Shown here: piece after piece, positions 17,638 through 27,035 of the stretch | How positions within the stretch are numbered: the stretch's first letter is position 1 | Layout of the letters: each line of letters opens with the position of its first letter | Assembly (NCBI GenBank): GCA_963753725.1 | Contig: CAVWDI010000029.1 | Location: forward strand, 186,001 to 250,000 | From: CAVWDI01 sp963753725 | Lineage (GTDB): Bacteria; Chloroflexota; Anaerolineae; Anaerolineales; UBA4823 | DNA length: 64,000 nt | Direction: 5' to 3' | Notes under the pieces: generated by a model | What the model saw: the letters and a program-made list of their open reading frames with translations, nothing else | What the model was told of the DNA's origin: nothing | Databases searched by the model: none | Translations under genes and position numbers: made by a program

Positions 17638-18415
17638 CACCGTTGATTTGAGCCTAACTTTGGAACATGATGAATACAAACGTTCGCTGATCAAATACCA
17701 GGTAGCGCTCCACGAACTTGCCTTCCAGATATACGTGCAGAAGCGGCCGGTGATTATGGTTTTTGAAGGTTGGGATGCGGCCGGCAAAGGCGGCGCCATC
17801 CGCAGGATCACCGAAAAAATTGACCCGCGCGGCTTTGTGGTTTATCCGATCGCCGCCCCCAAAGGTGACTCGGCCGTGCGCCATTACCTGTGGCGTTTCT
17901 GGCGGCGGCTTCCAGAGACCGGGCAAACCGCGATCTTCGACCGCAGCTGGTATGGGCGGGTGATGGTTGAAAGAATTGAAGGCTTTTGCACAGAAGCGGA
18001 ATGGAAGCGCGCATACCGGGAAATCAACTATTTTGAACGTCAGCTGGTCGATTTTGGCACTATCCTCTTTAAATTCTGGCTGCACATTAGCCCGGAAGAA
18101 CAATTAAATCGCTTCCAGGCCCGAGAAACGGACAAATTAAAATCCTGGAAACTCACAGATGAGGACTGGCGCAACCGCGAGAAATGGGAAAACTACGAAG
18201 CGGCAGTCAACGAAATGCTTCTTAAAACCAGCACCATCACCGCCCCCTGGACCGTTGTCGAAGGGGATTCTAAATATTACGCCCGCATTAAGATCCTGAA
18301 AACTGTGGTGGACAAACTGATTGTCGAATTGGAGTACGATCCGTTTACGCCGCGCTCAAAACGGGCTGATTCACCTGAAAAAAAGAAGACCAAAAAGAAG
18401 AAGAAGAAGAAGTAA
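17630..18415 (+). CDS. ppk2: Polyphosphate kinase 2 family protein (second copy)
   Basis: This second PPK2 has 'FEGWDAAGKGGAIRRI', 'IDPRGFVVYPIAAPKGD', 'FDRSWYGRVMVERIEGF' and 'FERQLVDFGTILFKFWLHIS'. I start it at ATG 17630, 6 nt after an AGGAG at 17619-17623. An in-frame ATG at 17624 is too close to that site. This gives 261 residues. The C-terminus is a lysine-rich tail (most of the last 15 residues), unlike copy one. Such a tail could bind polyphosphate electrostatically, which is inference. It overlaps the first copy, which implies translational coupling. Confidence 0.92.
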   Translation: MLNTVDLSLTLEHDEYKRSLIKYQVALHELAFQIYVQKRPVIMVFEGWDAAGKGGAIRRITEKIDPRGFVVYPIAAPKGDSAVRHYLWRFWRRLPETGQTAIFDRSWYGRVMVERIEGFCTEAEWKRAYREINYFERQLVDFGTILFKFWLHISPEEQLNRFQARETDKLKSWKLTDEDWRNREKWENYEAAVNEMLLKTSTITAPWTVVEGDSKYYARIKILKTVVDKLIVELEYDPFTPRSKRADSPEKKKTKKKKKKK

Positions 18416-18473
18416 AAAGACAATTTACCCCTAAACCAGTTGAGCTCTTTCCAGAAAATGTTTGGAGCCCGCC

Positions 18474-20612
18474 ATGAATGATCAAACTGTAACCCCAACC
18501 GAAGAAGTTACCGAGATTGATTTAAAAGATCCTGCTCTGTATGTGAACCGCGAGTTAGGGCTTTTGGAATTCCAGCGCAGGGTGCTGCAGGAAGCGCAGG
18601 ATGAGACCAACCCGCTGCTGGAGAGAGTCAAGTTTATTTCAATCTTAGGATCCAATCTGGATGAATTCTTTATGGTGCGCGTGGCCGGTCTCAAAAAACA
18701 AGTCGATGCCGGGGTGGTAGATGTACCCGCTGATGGGATGACGCCTGCCCAACAGCTGGTAGAAATCCGCAAGGTGTCCTTAGATTTAATGACGCAGGCT
18801 CGGGAATGTCTGCGCGACGAGTTGATTCCCCTGCTCGACGAAAACGGGATTCACTTGCTGGATTATTCGGCGCTGAACAAGCGCCAGAGGACAAACGTCG
18901 ACGAATACTTTGAAGAGGTGATCTTCCCGGTCCTGACGCCCCTGGCCTTTGATCCGGGTCACCCATTCCCGCATATATCCAATCTCAGTTTAAACCTTGC
19001 GGTAGTAATTCGCGATGAGTACAAACAGGAACATTTCGCGCGCATAAAAATGCCCACCAGCCTGCCGCGCTTGATCCCGATTAAGCGCTCTTCAGGCGCG
19101 GTCCGCAAAGACGGCACAACCCCTTTTCACCACTATTTTGTATGGTTGGAAGAAGTGATCGCCGCTAACCTGAATAAACTATTCCCGGGAATGGAAATCG
19201 TAGAATCGCACCCCTTCCGGGTCACACGCGACGCAGACATGGTCATCCAGGAGCTTGAAGCCTCCGATCTGCTGGAGACCATGGAACAGAGCGTGCGTCA
19301 GCGCCGCTTTGGTTCAGTTGTCCGCTTAGCAGTTAATGACGCCATGCCTACCCATGTGCGCGAAATTTTGATCGAAAACTTAACCCTGGATCGAAATGAG
19401 ATTTACACACTCAACGGCCATTTAGGGCTGGGTGGTTTGAGCACTTTGGTGAGTATAGATCGCCACGATCTGAAATACCCCCCATTAAAACAAGTGATCC
19501 AACCCCCTTTGAGGCACGAGCTAAACGACGGTAACATTTTTATGGCCATGCGCAAGGAAGAAATCCTCCTCCACCACCCTTACCATTCATTCCAACCCGT
19601 TGTGGATTATCTGAAAACCGCTGCCCGTGACCCGCAGGTATTGACGATAAAACAGACCCTGTACCGGGTGGGTAACAACTCGCCGGTGGTTAAAACATTG
19701 ATGGAAGCGCGCGAACACGGCAAACAGGTCGCGGTGCTGGTTGAGTTAAAAGCTCGCTTTGATGAAGAGAGTAATATCAGTTGGGCCAGGATGCTGGAAA
19801 AAGAAGGCGTGCACGTGATTTATGGTTTACTGGGGCTGAAAACACATTCGAAAGTTGCCCTTGTGGTGCGCAAAGAAGGCCAACACATCCAGCGTTACAT
19901 TCATCTGGCGACCGGAAATTACAACGCGATCACCGCCCAGCTTTACGAAGACATTGGAATGTTCACCTGCGATGAGGAAATCGGGGAGGATGCCACCGAC
20001 CTTTTTAATTATTTAACCGGTTATTCTTCAAAGCAGGATTTCCGCAAACTACTGGTTGCCCCCATAAACCTCAGAGAGAGAATGGAAGCGTTAATCGAGC
20101 GCGAAATCCAACATCAAGAAGAGGCGGGAGACGGTCACCTGATATTCAAGATGAATTCCCTGGTTGATTCGCGCATGATACGCTGCCTTTATCGAGCTTC
20201 TCAGGCTGGGGTTAAGATTGACCTGATCGTGCGCGGTATATGCTGTCTGCGCCCCGGAATCCCCGGGGTGAGCGATAATATCCGCGTGCTCAGCGTGGTT
20301 GGACGTTTTCTAGAACACAGCCGCATCTATTATTTCCACAACAACGGCAACGAAGAAATATTACTGGGCAGCGCCGACTTGATGCCGCGCAATATCAACC
20401 GCCGTGTAGAAGTCCTATTCCCGGTTGAAGAACCGCATTTAATCCAATATCTGCGTTATGATGTGCTTGAGTCTTACTTCAAAGCCAATCGGAAGGTGCG
20501 CCAGATGCAGCCGGACGGCTCTTACGATTATCTCTCACCACATGAGGATGAACCTGCGATAGATGTGCAGGGCAGATTGGTGGATTGGCATCTGGAAAAA
20601 TACAAAGAATAA
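18474..20612 (+). CDS. ppk: Polyphosphate kinase 1
   Basis: This is a full-length PPK1 (712 residues from ATG 18474) that polymerises the gamma-phosphate of ATP into polyphosphate at the membrane. 'LYVNRELGLLEFQRRVLQEA' and 'ERVKFISILGSNLDEFFMVR' mark the N domain. 'GNNSPVVKTLMEAREHGKQVAVLVELKARFDEE' belongs to the C1 domain. The autophosphorylated histidine is in 'KTHSKVALVV' (about residue 458) and the second is in 'LEHSRIYYF' (about 615). I prefer ATG 18474 with GGAG 6 nt upstream over an in-frame TTG 12 nt earlier. It follows the two PPK2 genes by 58 nt. Confidence 0.96.
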   Translation: MNDQTVTPTEEVTEIDLKDPALYVNRELGLLEFQRRVLQEAQDETNPLLERVKFISILGSNLDEFFMVRVAGLKKQVDAGVVDVPADGMTPAQQLVEIRKVSLDLMTQARECLRDELIPLLDENGIHLLDYSALNKRQRTNVDEYFEEVIFPVLTPLAFDPGHPFPHISNLSLNLAVVIRDEYKQEHFARIKMPTSLPRLIPIKRSSGAVRKDGTTPFHHYFVWLEEVIAANLNKLFPGMEIVESHPFRVTRDADMVIQELEASDLLETMEQSVRQRRFGSVVRLAVNDAMPTHVREILIENLTLDRNEIYTLNGHLGLGGLSTLVSIDRHDLKYPPLKQVIQPPLRHELNDGNIFMAMRKEEILLHHPYHSFQPVVDYLKTAARDPQVLTIKQTLYRVGNNSPVVKTLMEAREHGKQVAVLVELKARFDEESNISWARMLEKEGVHVIYGLLGLKTHSKVALVVRKEGQHIQRYIHLATGNYNAITAQLYEDIGMFTCDEEIGEDATDLFNYLTGYSSKQDFRKLLVAPINLRERMEALIEREIQHQEEAGDGHLIFKMNSLVDSRMIRCLYRASQAGVKIDLIVRGICCLRPGIPGVSDNIRVLSVVGRFLEHSRIYYFHNNGNEEILLGSADLMPRNINRRVEVLFPVEEPHLIQYLRYDVLESYFKANRKVRQMQPDGSYDYLSPHEDEPAIDVQGRLVDWHLEKYKE

Positions 20613-20733
20613 GAATCCCAATTTCTTTAACATTGCTATTTTCTTAAAGTTCTTCATTGTGGTCGACACATCCCTTATAATGAGGGCTTATCAAATGATT
20701 TAAAATCACGTACGGAGTAAATTAGGGAATCGC

Positions 20734-22375
20734 ATGACAGAAGAAGAAGCCGTTCAAGATGAAGGATTAATTGAAAAATCACTAGATAAGGCTGATGTAA
20801 ACAACACGCCGGAACCCACCGAAGGTCTTCCGGAAACAACCTCCTCACCAGAAAAAAAGGGGGCACTGCCCCACAACCAGCACATTCAGGAACAGGCGCT
20901 GATCCTGTTCGATCGAACAAAGCCCCTGCACGGGCTGGATGACAGCTGCCGGCAGGTTCTGGCCAACGCTTGCAAGCTGGATAACATGCCTTTTCCAGGC
21001 ATTAAAAAGAACCCCATAAAAGATGCAAAACTCCTGGTTGCGGAAAATTTGGAAGAAGAGCTATCTGCGGACCAGATAAACGTGCTGGCATCCATCATCC
21101 TATTCCATTCAGGAAGGATTAAACGTAAAGGCATCAGCAAACTAAACCTGTCACCTATACAGCAGCGCGAAGTCCAGACTTTGAGCGCTCTGCTGATGAT
21201 CGCGGATGGCTTGGATCGTTCTGACACCCAGGCTACCACCATTCAGCATATCGAATCCTCCCGCAACGGCATCTGGATTGTTGTCGATGGCCCGGAAGCC
21301 ACCACTGACGCCTCCGAAGCCCAGCAGAACGCCCGCCTGTGGTTCAAGATTGGATTCCCCAAGATGAAGATCATGGAACCGGATAAAGCGGACACCAAAC
21401 TCATACCTTTCCCGGAACCCATGACCGCTCCTGGAATAGAACCCACTGACCCGCTGGCAGAGGCTGGACGCAAGCTGATGCGATATCAATTCGCTGAAAT
21501 GCTGCGCCATGAAGAAGGTACCCGTCTGGGCGAGGACACTGAAGCACTGCACAATATGCGCGTCGCAACCCGGCGGTTACGGTCCGCGTTCCAGGTATTC
21601 AAACGCGCCTTTAACCCTGGCGCCTTAAAACCGTATTTAAGAGGGGTGCGATTAACCGGGCTGACTCTGGGAAAAGTACGCGATCTGGACGTGTTCCTGG
21701 AAAATGCCGCCGCCTATCTAGATGCGCTGCCCGAAGATGAACAAAGCAGTCTTGACCCGCTGACAAATACGTGGGTAGAACAACGCCAGAATGCCCGCCA
21801 GGATATGTTGGCTTATCTCGACAGCGAGGAATATTCGACATTTAAACGCAAATTCAACGCCTTTTTAAAAACTCCTGGCATTGGCGTTCGGGAACAGCCA
21901 AAAGACACCCCTGCCCCAAACACTGTCCGGGAGGTTGCCCCGGTCCTGATTTACCAAAGGCTTGCCTGGGTCAATTCATATGATCCATTTATCGAAAATG
22001 CCTCTTTCGAGCAGTTACATGCGCTGCGGATAGAATTTAAAGAAACTGCGTTACACCCTTGAATACTTCCACGAGGTGCTCGGTCCGGAAGCAGAGCACG
22101 TAATTGACGATCTAAAGAAAGTGCAGGATCACCTGGGGGCTATGATCGATGCGCAGGTTGTATCTGATATGCTGGAGGAGTTCATCCAGAAGCAGGGCTC
22201 CAAAAAATCCAAAAAAGCCAGGAAAGAAGCGCCCCCCTTAAGTGGCGTCAAGGCTTACCAGCATTACCAGGGTGAGCAGCGCGACGAATTATTATCCACA
22301 TTCCCTGAAACCTGGGCTTATTTCAAACGCCCTGAATTCAGACAAAAGCTCGCGCAGGCAGTTTCCGCTCTTTAG
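20734..22375 (+). CDS. Ppx/GppA C-terminal domain fused to CHAD domain, one frameshift
   Basis: After ~45 low-complexity residues comes a ~190-residue segment resembling the C-terminal helical domain of Ppx/GppA exopolyphosphatases: 'DQINVLASIILFHSGR', 'QTLSALLMIADGLDRS'. The actin-like catalytic domains are absent. A CHAD domain follows ('EALHNMRVATRRLRSAFQVFKRAF', 'LGKVRDLDVFLENA'), an all-helical histidine/arginine-rich domain known to bind polyphosphate. An apparent stop near 22060 is caused by one surplus A in an AAA run. In the corrected frame 'EFKKLRYTLEYFHEVLGPEAEHV' leads to the end 'DDLKKVQDHLGAM...'. The total is about 546 residues. Its place after PPK1 supports a polyphosphate-binding role. 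Confidence 0.85.
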
Positions 22376-22380
22376 TATCC

Positions 22381-22887
22381 TTATCCCTCACCAAGCACGG
22401 CATGCTCGGGCCCGCGATCGATTTCCCAGGGGTACACGATATGCGCGTCTGTAATGGCGGCATAGTAATCCGGACACGCTGATCCAAATAAATTTCGGTG
22501 TGGGTTAAAATGCATCACACAGGTATATGGGAAGCCGCCGGCCGCTGATACGCCTATCTTTACGGAAGTGATGGTTCGTCCCGATCCCCAAACATCATCC
22601 ACGATCAGTGTCTTGCGTGCTCGAAGAACCTCCTCATCCGGAAATTGAAGGAACTCAGGCCAGGCCATCAGCTTGCTCCTCTCTACCTCCATCTGAGCAG
22701 GGAAGTCCACCGCCGCGGTCAGGATATGCGTCATGCCCATGGTTTCCGCCAGCATACCTTCCGGGATAATCCCGCCACGCGTAATCATAACCATCGCTTC
22801 AAATTCCTCCTCGAACTGGGGGATCAAATGGTCGATCAGCTTTTCAACATCATCCCACGTTAAGACCTCGTTTCTTAAAGGCTGCAT
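22381..22887 (-). CDS. Phosphoribosyltransferase (hypoxanthine/xanthine type)
   Basis: This is a 168-residue type I phosphoribosyltransferase. The PRPP-binding loop is 'ARKTLIVDDVWGSGRTITSV' (near residue 95), and the N-terminal 'EAMVMITRGGIIPEGMLAETM' gives the PPi loop. The C-terminal hood 'DAHIVYPWEIDRG' resembles Gpt-like purine salvage enzymes ('fPWE'). It probably recycles xanthine, guanine or hypoxanthine, and the base specificity is not readable. It converges tail to tail with the CHAD gene, 5 bp apart. A GGAG site lies upstream of its ATG. Confidence 0.87.
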   Translation of the reverse strand: MQPLRNEVLTWDDVEKLIDHLIPQFEEEFEAMVMITRGGIIPEGMLAETMGMTHILTAAVDFPAQMEVERSKLMAWPEFLQFPDEEVLRARKTLIVDDVWGSGRTITSVKIGVSAAGGFPYTCVMHFNPHRNLFGSACPDYYAAITDAHIVYPWEIDRGPEHAVLGEG

Positions 22888-23052
22888 TACGGACTCCTGA
22901 AATAAATTTGCGGGTGCATTTCTTTCTTCTTACAAGATAACTAATAAAAACAATCCCAGCGCTTCAAAACCAAACGATATTATAGCAAGAGAAAGGTAGA
23001 TTGCAACCAATAAACGAGTCAGCCAACCAGGATCGAACCCATATGTCCGGGA

Positions 23053-25572
23053 TTACAGCAGTGAAGGGGGGTTAACCGCAACTCGCCATTCGCCCATTGG
23101 ACGACCGCGCAGCAATGATACGGGATCGGGGCCTTTCAGTAAAATTTGCCAGCGGTATAACCCCGCCACCCGCTCAAAGAAACACGGCACAGGTCCGGTT
23201 ATTCTTGTCGACCGCCTACCTTCCTCCTCGATCCAATTGTTCAAACGAGCTGCCATCTGCCTGGCTTCTTCCTGCGCTCCTTCAGACCTCAGATGGCGGT
23301 ACTCTAGACGCACGAGTTTCGTAAATGGCGGGTAAGCCAGTTTGCGTCTGTACTCCAGTTCCTGTTGGTAGAATTCTTTATAATCGTGCCGTGCGGCGGC
23401 CTGGATAACATAATGCTCAGGTTGGAACGACTGCAGGATAACTTCTCCTCCCAGCGGACTGCGTCCAGCACGACCGGCAACCTGTGTCAGCACCTGGAAG
23501 GTCCGCTCAGTTGCCCGGTAATCCGGCAGGTTCAAACCAACATCCGCCAGGATCACACCTACAAGGGTTACAAACGGCAAATCCAAACCCTTGGCCAACA
23601 TTTGGGTTCCGATCAGAATATCTGCCTGTCGACTAACAAACTGGTTGAGAATAAAACGGTGGGCGTCCTTCTTACGCGTGGTTTCGTAGTCCCAACGGAG
23701 CGTACGAACCCCTGGGAAACGTTTCAAAACCTCATTTTCCACGCGCTGGGTGCCTGTGCCGTAATGACGAATACGTTCACTTTTACATTCCGGGCACTTA
23801 CCCGGCATATTTCGCTGATACCCGCAGTGGTGGCACATCAGCGACTTTTCGTTTGATTTGTGATAGGTGAGTGGAATGCCGCATCGAGGACATTTCATCG
23901 AATGACCGCAATCGCGGCAGAACACATAAGTGGCTGTCCCGCGCCTGTTAAGAAAAAGGATTGCCTGCTGTTCCTGCCCCAAAACCTGTTCCAAGGAGGA
24001 GGCCAGCTTCCGGCTGAAAATTGACCGATTACCGTCCTTCAACTCCTCCCGCATATCGATTTTCCACACTCGAGGCAAATCCGTAGCATCCGCCTGCGCC
24101 TCCAGCGGCGAATATCTGGATTTTGTGGTTCCAAGGCGCTCAAGCTGGGATTGGACCGCCTTTTTATGCGCCAGGATTCGAGAAGGTAGTCTCAAATATT
24201 CCCATATACCGCGCTGGCAATTATATACACTCGATACATCCGGGGTGGCGGATCCCATCAAACACACCGCGCCGCACATTTTAGCGTATGCAGCTGCCGC
24301 ATTGCGTGCGTGGTAGCGCGGCGCCGGATCGGATTGGTAATACGATCCATCGTGGCTTTCATCCAGAATGATAATTCCTGGATCGGCGAGCGGCGCGAAC
24401 AAGGCGCTGCGCGGTCCAACAATCACCCGTACATGACCGGCGCGCGCCTTGCGCCAGGTATCGTAGCGTTCCCCTGCGGAAAGCCCCGAATGGATCAAGC
24501 CAACCAATCCTGGGAAGCGGCTTATAAACCGCCTGACTGTTTGTGGGGTGAGCGAAATCTCCGGAACAAGCACGATCGCGGAGCGATCCAAATTTATAAC
24601 TTCTTCAACAGCCCTCAGATATATTTCCGTCTTCCCGGAACCGGTAACGCCGTGCAGGAGAAAAGGTTTGTTTACCTTGCTGACCCTCACCTCCCGCAAG
24701 CTGTCCTGTATCTTTTCCCAGACTGCACCCTGGTCGCTGGTCAGCGGTGGTGGCTCATCAGGAATAAATTCGTATCTATCAATTGGATCGCGCCATATCT
24801 CACTCTCGCCCAGAGCAACCAAACCGAGTTCGTTCAATTTACGCAAATCATTCAGACTGCCGCCGCTGTGCGCGTACACCCATGACACATTTACCGGACC
24901 TGGTTCTTCAACTAAAAATTCCAGCATCGACTGGCGCCGTTTCTGGGCTTCGGACCCCTGCTTTCCCAGGTCAGGAAACGCCACAACCGCCGCCTGCGGC
25001 GTACAGGCAAGCTGAACCGTACGCACGCGTTTCGGTTTCACTTTCGGCGCAGATAGTTTAGACTGCGTCGATATCAACCCTTTGCGCGCAAGCGAACGTG
25101 CGCTGTTACGCCAATTTATATGTTTGAATTTACGGTCAAGCTGCGCTCCCAGCATCGGCCCGTGCTGGTCCAGCATATTCCACAACCGGCGCTGAGAATC
25201 CGTCATTCCCTCCTGCGCCTGACCCAGGGCGGTATATAGCACATCTGCCTGCTGCAAAAGCCCGCCCGGCAGCATCAAGCTGATACAGGAAGAAACAGGC
25301 GCTAGATATTCCTCCGCCAGGAAGTGAGCGAATCTGATTTGAGCCACGGTTAATACCGCCTCAGGATCGACAAATCCAAGTACCGTTTTTGTCTTTGAGA
25401 CTTCCGGTTCTTCGACGAAACTCAGAACAACGCCGTGAACTTTCTGCTTGCCAAACGGTACTACAACCAGATGTCCGATTTCAACTTTTCCTTCCAGTTC
25501 CGGAGGCAAATGATAATGAAATGATCCCGCCACTGTAGGGACATTAACGGCGATTTCAACAAAATGCTTCAT
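23053..25572 (-). CDS. priA: Primosomal replication protein N' (PriA helicase)
   Basis: This 839-residue superfamily 2 helicase restarts stalled replication forks. Walker A is 'LLHGVTGSGKTEIYLRA' (near residue 310) and Walker B 'IIILDESHDGSYYQSD' (DESH in place of the usual DEEH). The zinc domain carries four CxxC pairs: 'CRDCGHSMKCPRCG' and 'CHHCGYQRNMPGKCPEC'. Motifs V-VI are 'ADILIGTQMLAKGLDLPFVTLVG' and 'QVAGRAGR'. The N-terminal 3'-DNA-binding domain starts 'VEIAVNVPTVAGSFHYHLP'. It ends in 'NPPSLL', as PriA proteins do. The protein is longer than E. coli PriA (732), mostly through the linker regions. Confidence 0.95.
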   Translation of the reverse strand: MKHFVEIAVNVPTVAGSFHYHLPPELEGKVEIGHLVVVPFGKQKVHGVVLSFVEEPEVSKTKTVLGFVDPEAVLTVAQIRFAHFLAEEYLAPVSSCISLMLPGGLLQQADVLYTALGQAQEGMTDSQRRLWNMLDQHGPMLGAQLDRKFKHINWRNSARSLARKGLISTQSKLSAPKVKPKRVRTVQLACTPQAAVVAFPDLGKQGSEAQKRRQSMLEFLVEEPGPVNVSWVYAHSGGSLNDLRKLNELGLVALGESEIWRDPIDRYEFIPDEPPPLTSDQGAVWEKIQDSLREVRVSKVNKPFLLHGVTGSGKTEIYLRAVEEVINLDRSAIVLVPEISLTPQTVRRFISRFPGLVGLIHSGLSAGERYDTWRKARAGHVRVIVGPRSALFAPLADPGIIILDESHDGSYYQSDPAPRYHARNAAAAYAKMCGAVCLMGSATPDVSSVYNCQRGIWEYLRLPSRILAHKKAVQSQLERLGTTKSRYSPLEAQADATDLPRVWKIDMREELKDGNRSIFSRKLASSLEQVLGQEQQAILFLNRRGTATYVFCRDCGHSMKCPRCGIPLTYHKSNEKSLMCHHCGYQRNMPGKCPECKSERIRHYGTGTQRVENEVLKRFPGVRTLRWDYETTRKKDAHRFILNQFVSRQADILIGTQMLAKGLDLPFVTLVGVILADVGLNLPDYRATERTFQVLTQVAGRAGRSPLGGEVILQSFQPEHYVIQAAARHDYKEFYQQELEYRRKLAYPPFTKLVRLEYRHLRSEGAQEEARQMAARLNNWIEEEGRRSTRITGPVPCFFERVAGLYRWQILLKGPDPVSLLRGRPMGEWRVAVNPPSLL

Positions 25573-25664
25573 CTCTTTTGTCAGGGTTTATGGGTTTTTC
25601 GTTCTCGATTAAGCTTGTTTTTTCAGCCTGGATCAATGCTCAAGAACCATCTCTTGAATACTAT

Positions 25665-27014
25665 TTATTCCTCGCTGGGAGAGCTGTCGGAATCAGTACT
25701 TTCAAGAAATGTCAGCGAAATTCGTTCAATGCGCATACCGTCTAAATTTTCCACCTCGAGACGCACGCGGTCGCACTCAACGACATCGTTTAACCGGGGG
25801 ATGCGGCCCAATTTTCCCATCACATATCCGGCAATGGTCTCATAATTGGGTTCATGAAGATCCAAACCAAGATGATCATTAACCTCCTCGAGCCTGGTTA
25901 GACCATCAATAAGGACGGTCCCGTCAGGCTGCGGCTGGATTTCCGGAGTCACAACGTCGAATGGGTCGCTCACTTCACCCACAATTTCCTCCAGCAAATC
26001 TTCCAGGGTCACCAATCCCGCCGTGCCGCCGTATTCATCCATTACTATGGCAATATGCTGGCGGTTGTCGCGGAAATTGCGCAGAAGTTCATTTACCGAG
26101 GTGGTTTCTGGCACATACAACGGTTCACGCACAAAATCACGCGCAATACTCTGGCGCAGTTCAGCGGAGCGCATGGCGTTCAACAGGTCTTTTACATGTA
26201 CAACGCCCAGGATATTATCCAAATCATCGTCATATACCGGGAACTTTGTATAAGTGGATTCCACGATCAATTCGATGATGTCTTCGAGCTTCGTTTCCGC
26301 CTCCACACCAATGATCTCCGTGCGTGGGATCATCACCCCGCGCACTTTCAGTTCGCCAAAATCAAACAGCGCATGCAGACGCTGGCTTTCATCTTCCTGA
26401 AACACGCCGCCCTCAGTGCTGGCTCTGACCAGCATTTTTAGTTCTTCAACAGAGTGCACCAGTTCATGACCGGAAGCCGGCTGCACGCCAAGCAGGCGTA
26501 ATAGAGTATTACCGGTACCATTCAAAGCCCAGATTGCCGGTTTGAATATTTTTTCCGTAACCAAAGTTGGCTTGGCGACAAACAATGAGGTACGCTCCGG
26601 GTCCTGCAGGGCAACCGACTTCGGCATCAGTTCACCCACCACCACATGCAGGAAGGTGATGACTGAAAATGCCAGAGCAGCCGAGATGGTATGTGATACT
26701 TCGGTTTGAATTTCCGCTGGAAAAAGCTGGACGACCGGCAGCAGCAGGTGGCTTAATGCCGGTTCTCCAATCCACCCCAATGCCAGGCTGGAAAGGGTGA
26801 TCCCCAATTGGGTGGCCGCAATCACCCTGTCCGGATTATCGATCGCCTCCTGAACCGAGGCTGCGGATGCGACCCCGTTTTCAACCAATTCCGCTATGCG
26901 GGTCCGGCGGACGCTGACCAGCGAAAACTCCGCAGCAACAAAAAAGGCGTTTGCGAGCACCAGGATGCCGACCACCACCAATCCTAATAAATCGAGTGTA
27001 AGTGTGCCTTCCAT
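25665..27014 (-). CDS. CNNM/CorC-type membrane protein (DUF21-CBS-CorC_HlyC)
   Basis: This 449-residue protein has an N-terminal DUF21 membrane domain with about four helices ('VVVGILVLANAFFVAAEFSLVSVR', then 'SSLALGWIGEPALSHLL'), a CBS pair ('VRGVMIPRTEIIGVEAETKLEDIIELIVES' and 'MRSAELRQSIARDFVREPLYVPET') and a C-terminal CorC_HlyC transporter-associated domain with 'DEYGGTAGLVTLEDLLEEIVGEV'. Homologues are linked to Mg2+/Co2+ efflux. Many are mislabelled haemolysins. It lies between priA and a MEMO-like gene on the same strand, with gaps of 92 and 21 nt. Confidence 0.92.
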   Translation of the reverse strand: MEGTLTLDLLGLVVVGILVLANAFFVAAEFSLVSVRRTRIAELVENGVASAASVQEAIDNPDRVIAATQLGITLSSLALGWIGEPALSHLLLPVVQLFPAEIQTEVSHTISAALAFSVITFLHVVVGELMPKSVALQDPERTSLFVAKPTLVTEKIFKPAIWALNGTGNTLLRLLGVQPASGHELVHSVEELKMLVRASTEGGVFQEDESQRLHALFDFGELKVRGVMIPRTEIIGVEAETKLEDIIELIVESTYTKFPVYDDDLDNILGVVHVKDLLNAMRSAELRQSIARDFVREPLYVPETTSVNELLRNFRDNRQHIAIVMDEYGGTAGLVTLEDLLEEIVGEVSDPFDVVTPEIQPQPDGTVLIDGLTRLEEVNDHLGLDLHEPNYETIAGYVMGKLGRIPRLNDVVECDRVRLEVENLDGMRIERISLTFLESTDSDSSPSEE

Positions 27015-27035
27015 TTCACCTTCTTCTCAAAAAGT

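Noticed and set aside
23010..23075. tRNA-like 3' half on the minus strand (T-loop like GGGTTCGATCC, and CTGTAATC) at the end of priA.
   Set aside because: The T-stem does not pair, the 5' half is priA coding sequence, and the priA C-terminus is normal. At best a degenerate fragment; not called as a tRNA or att site.
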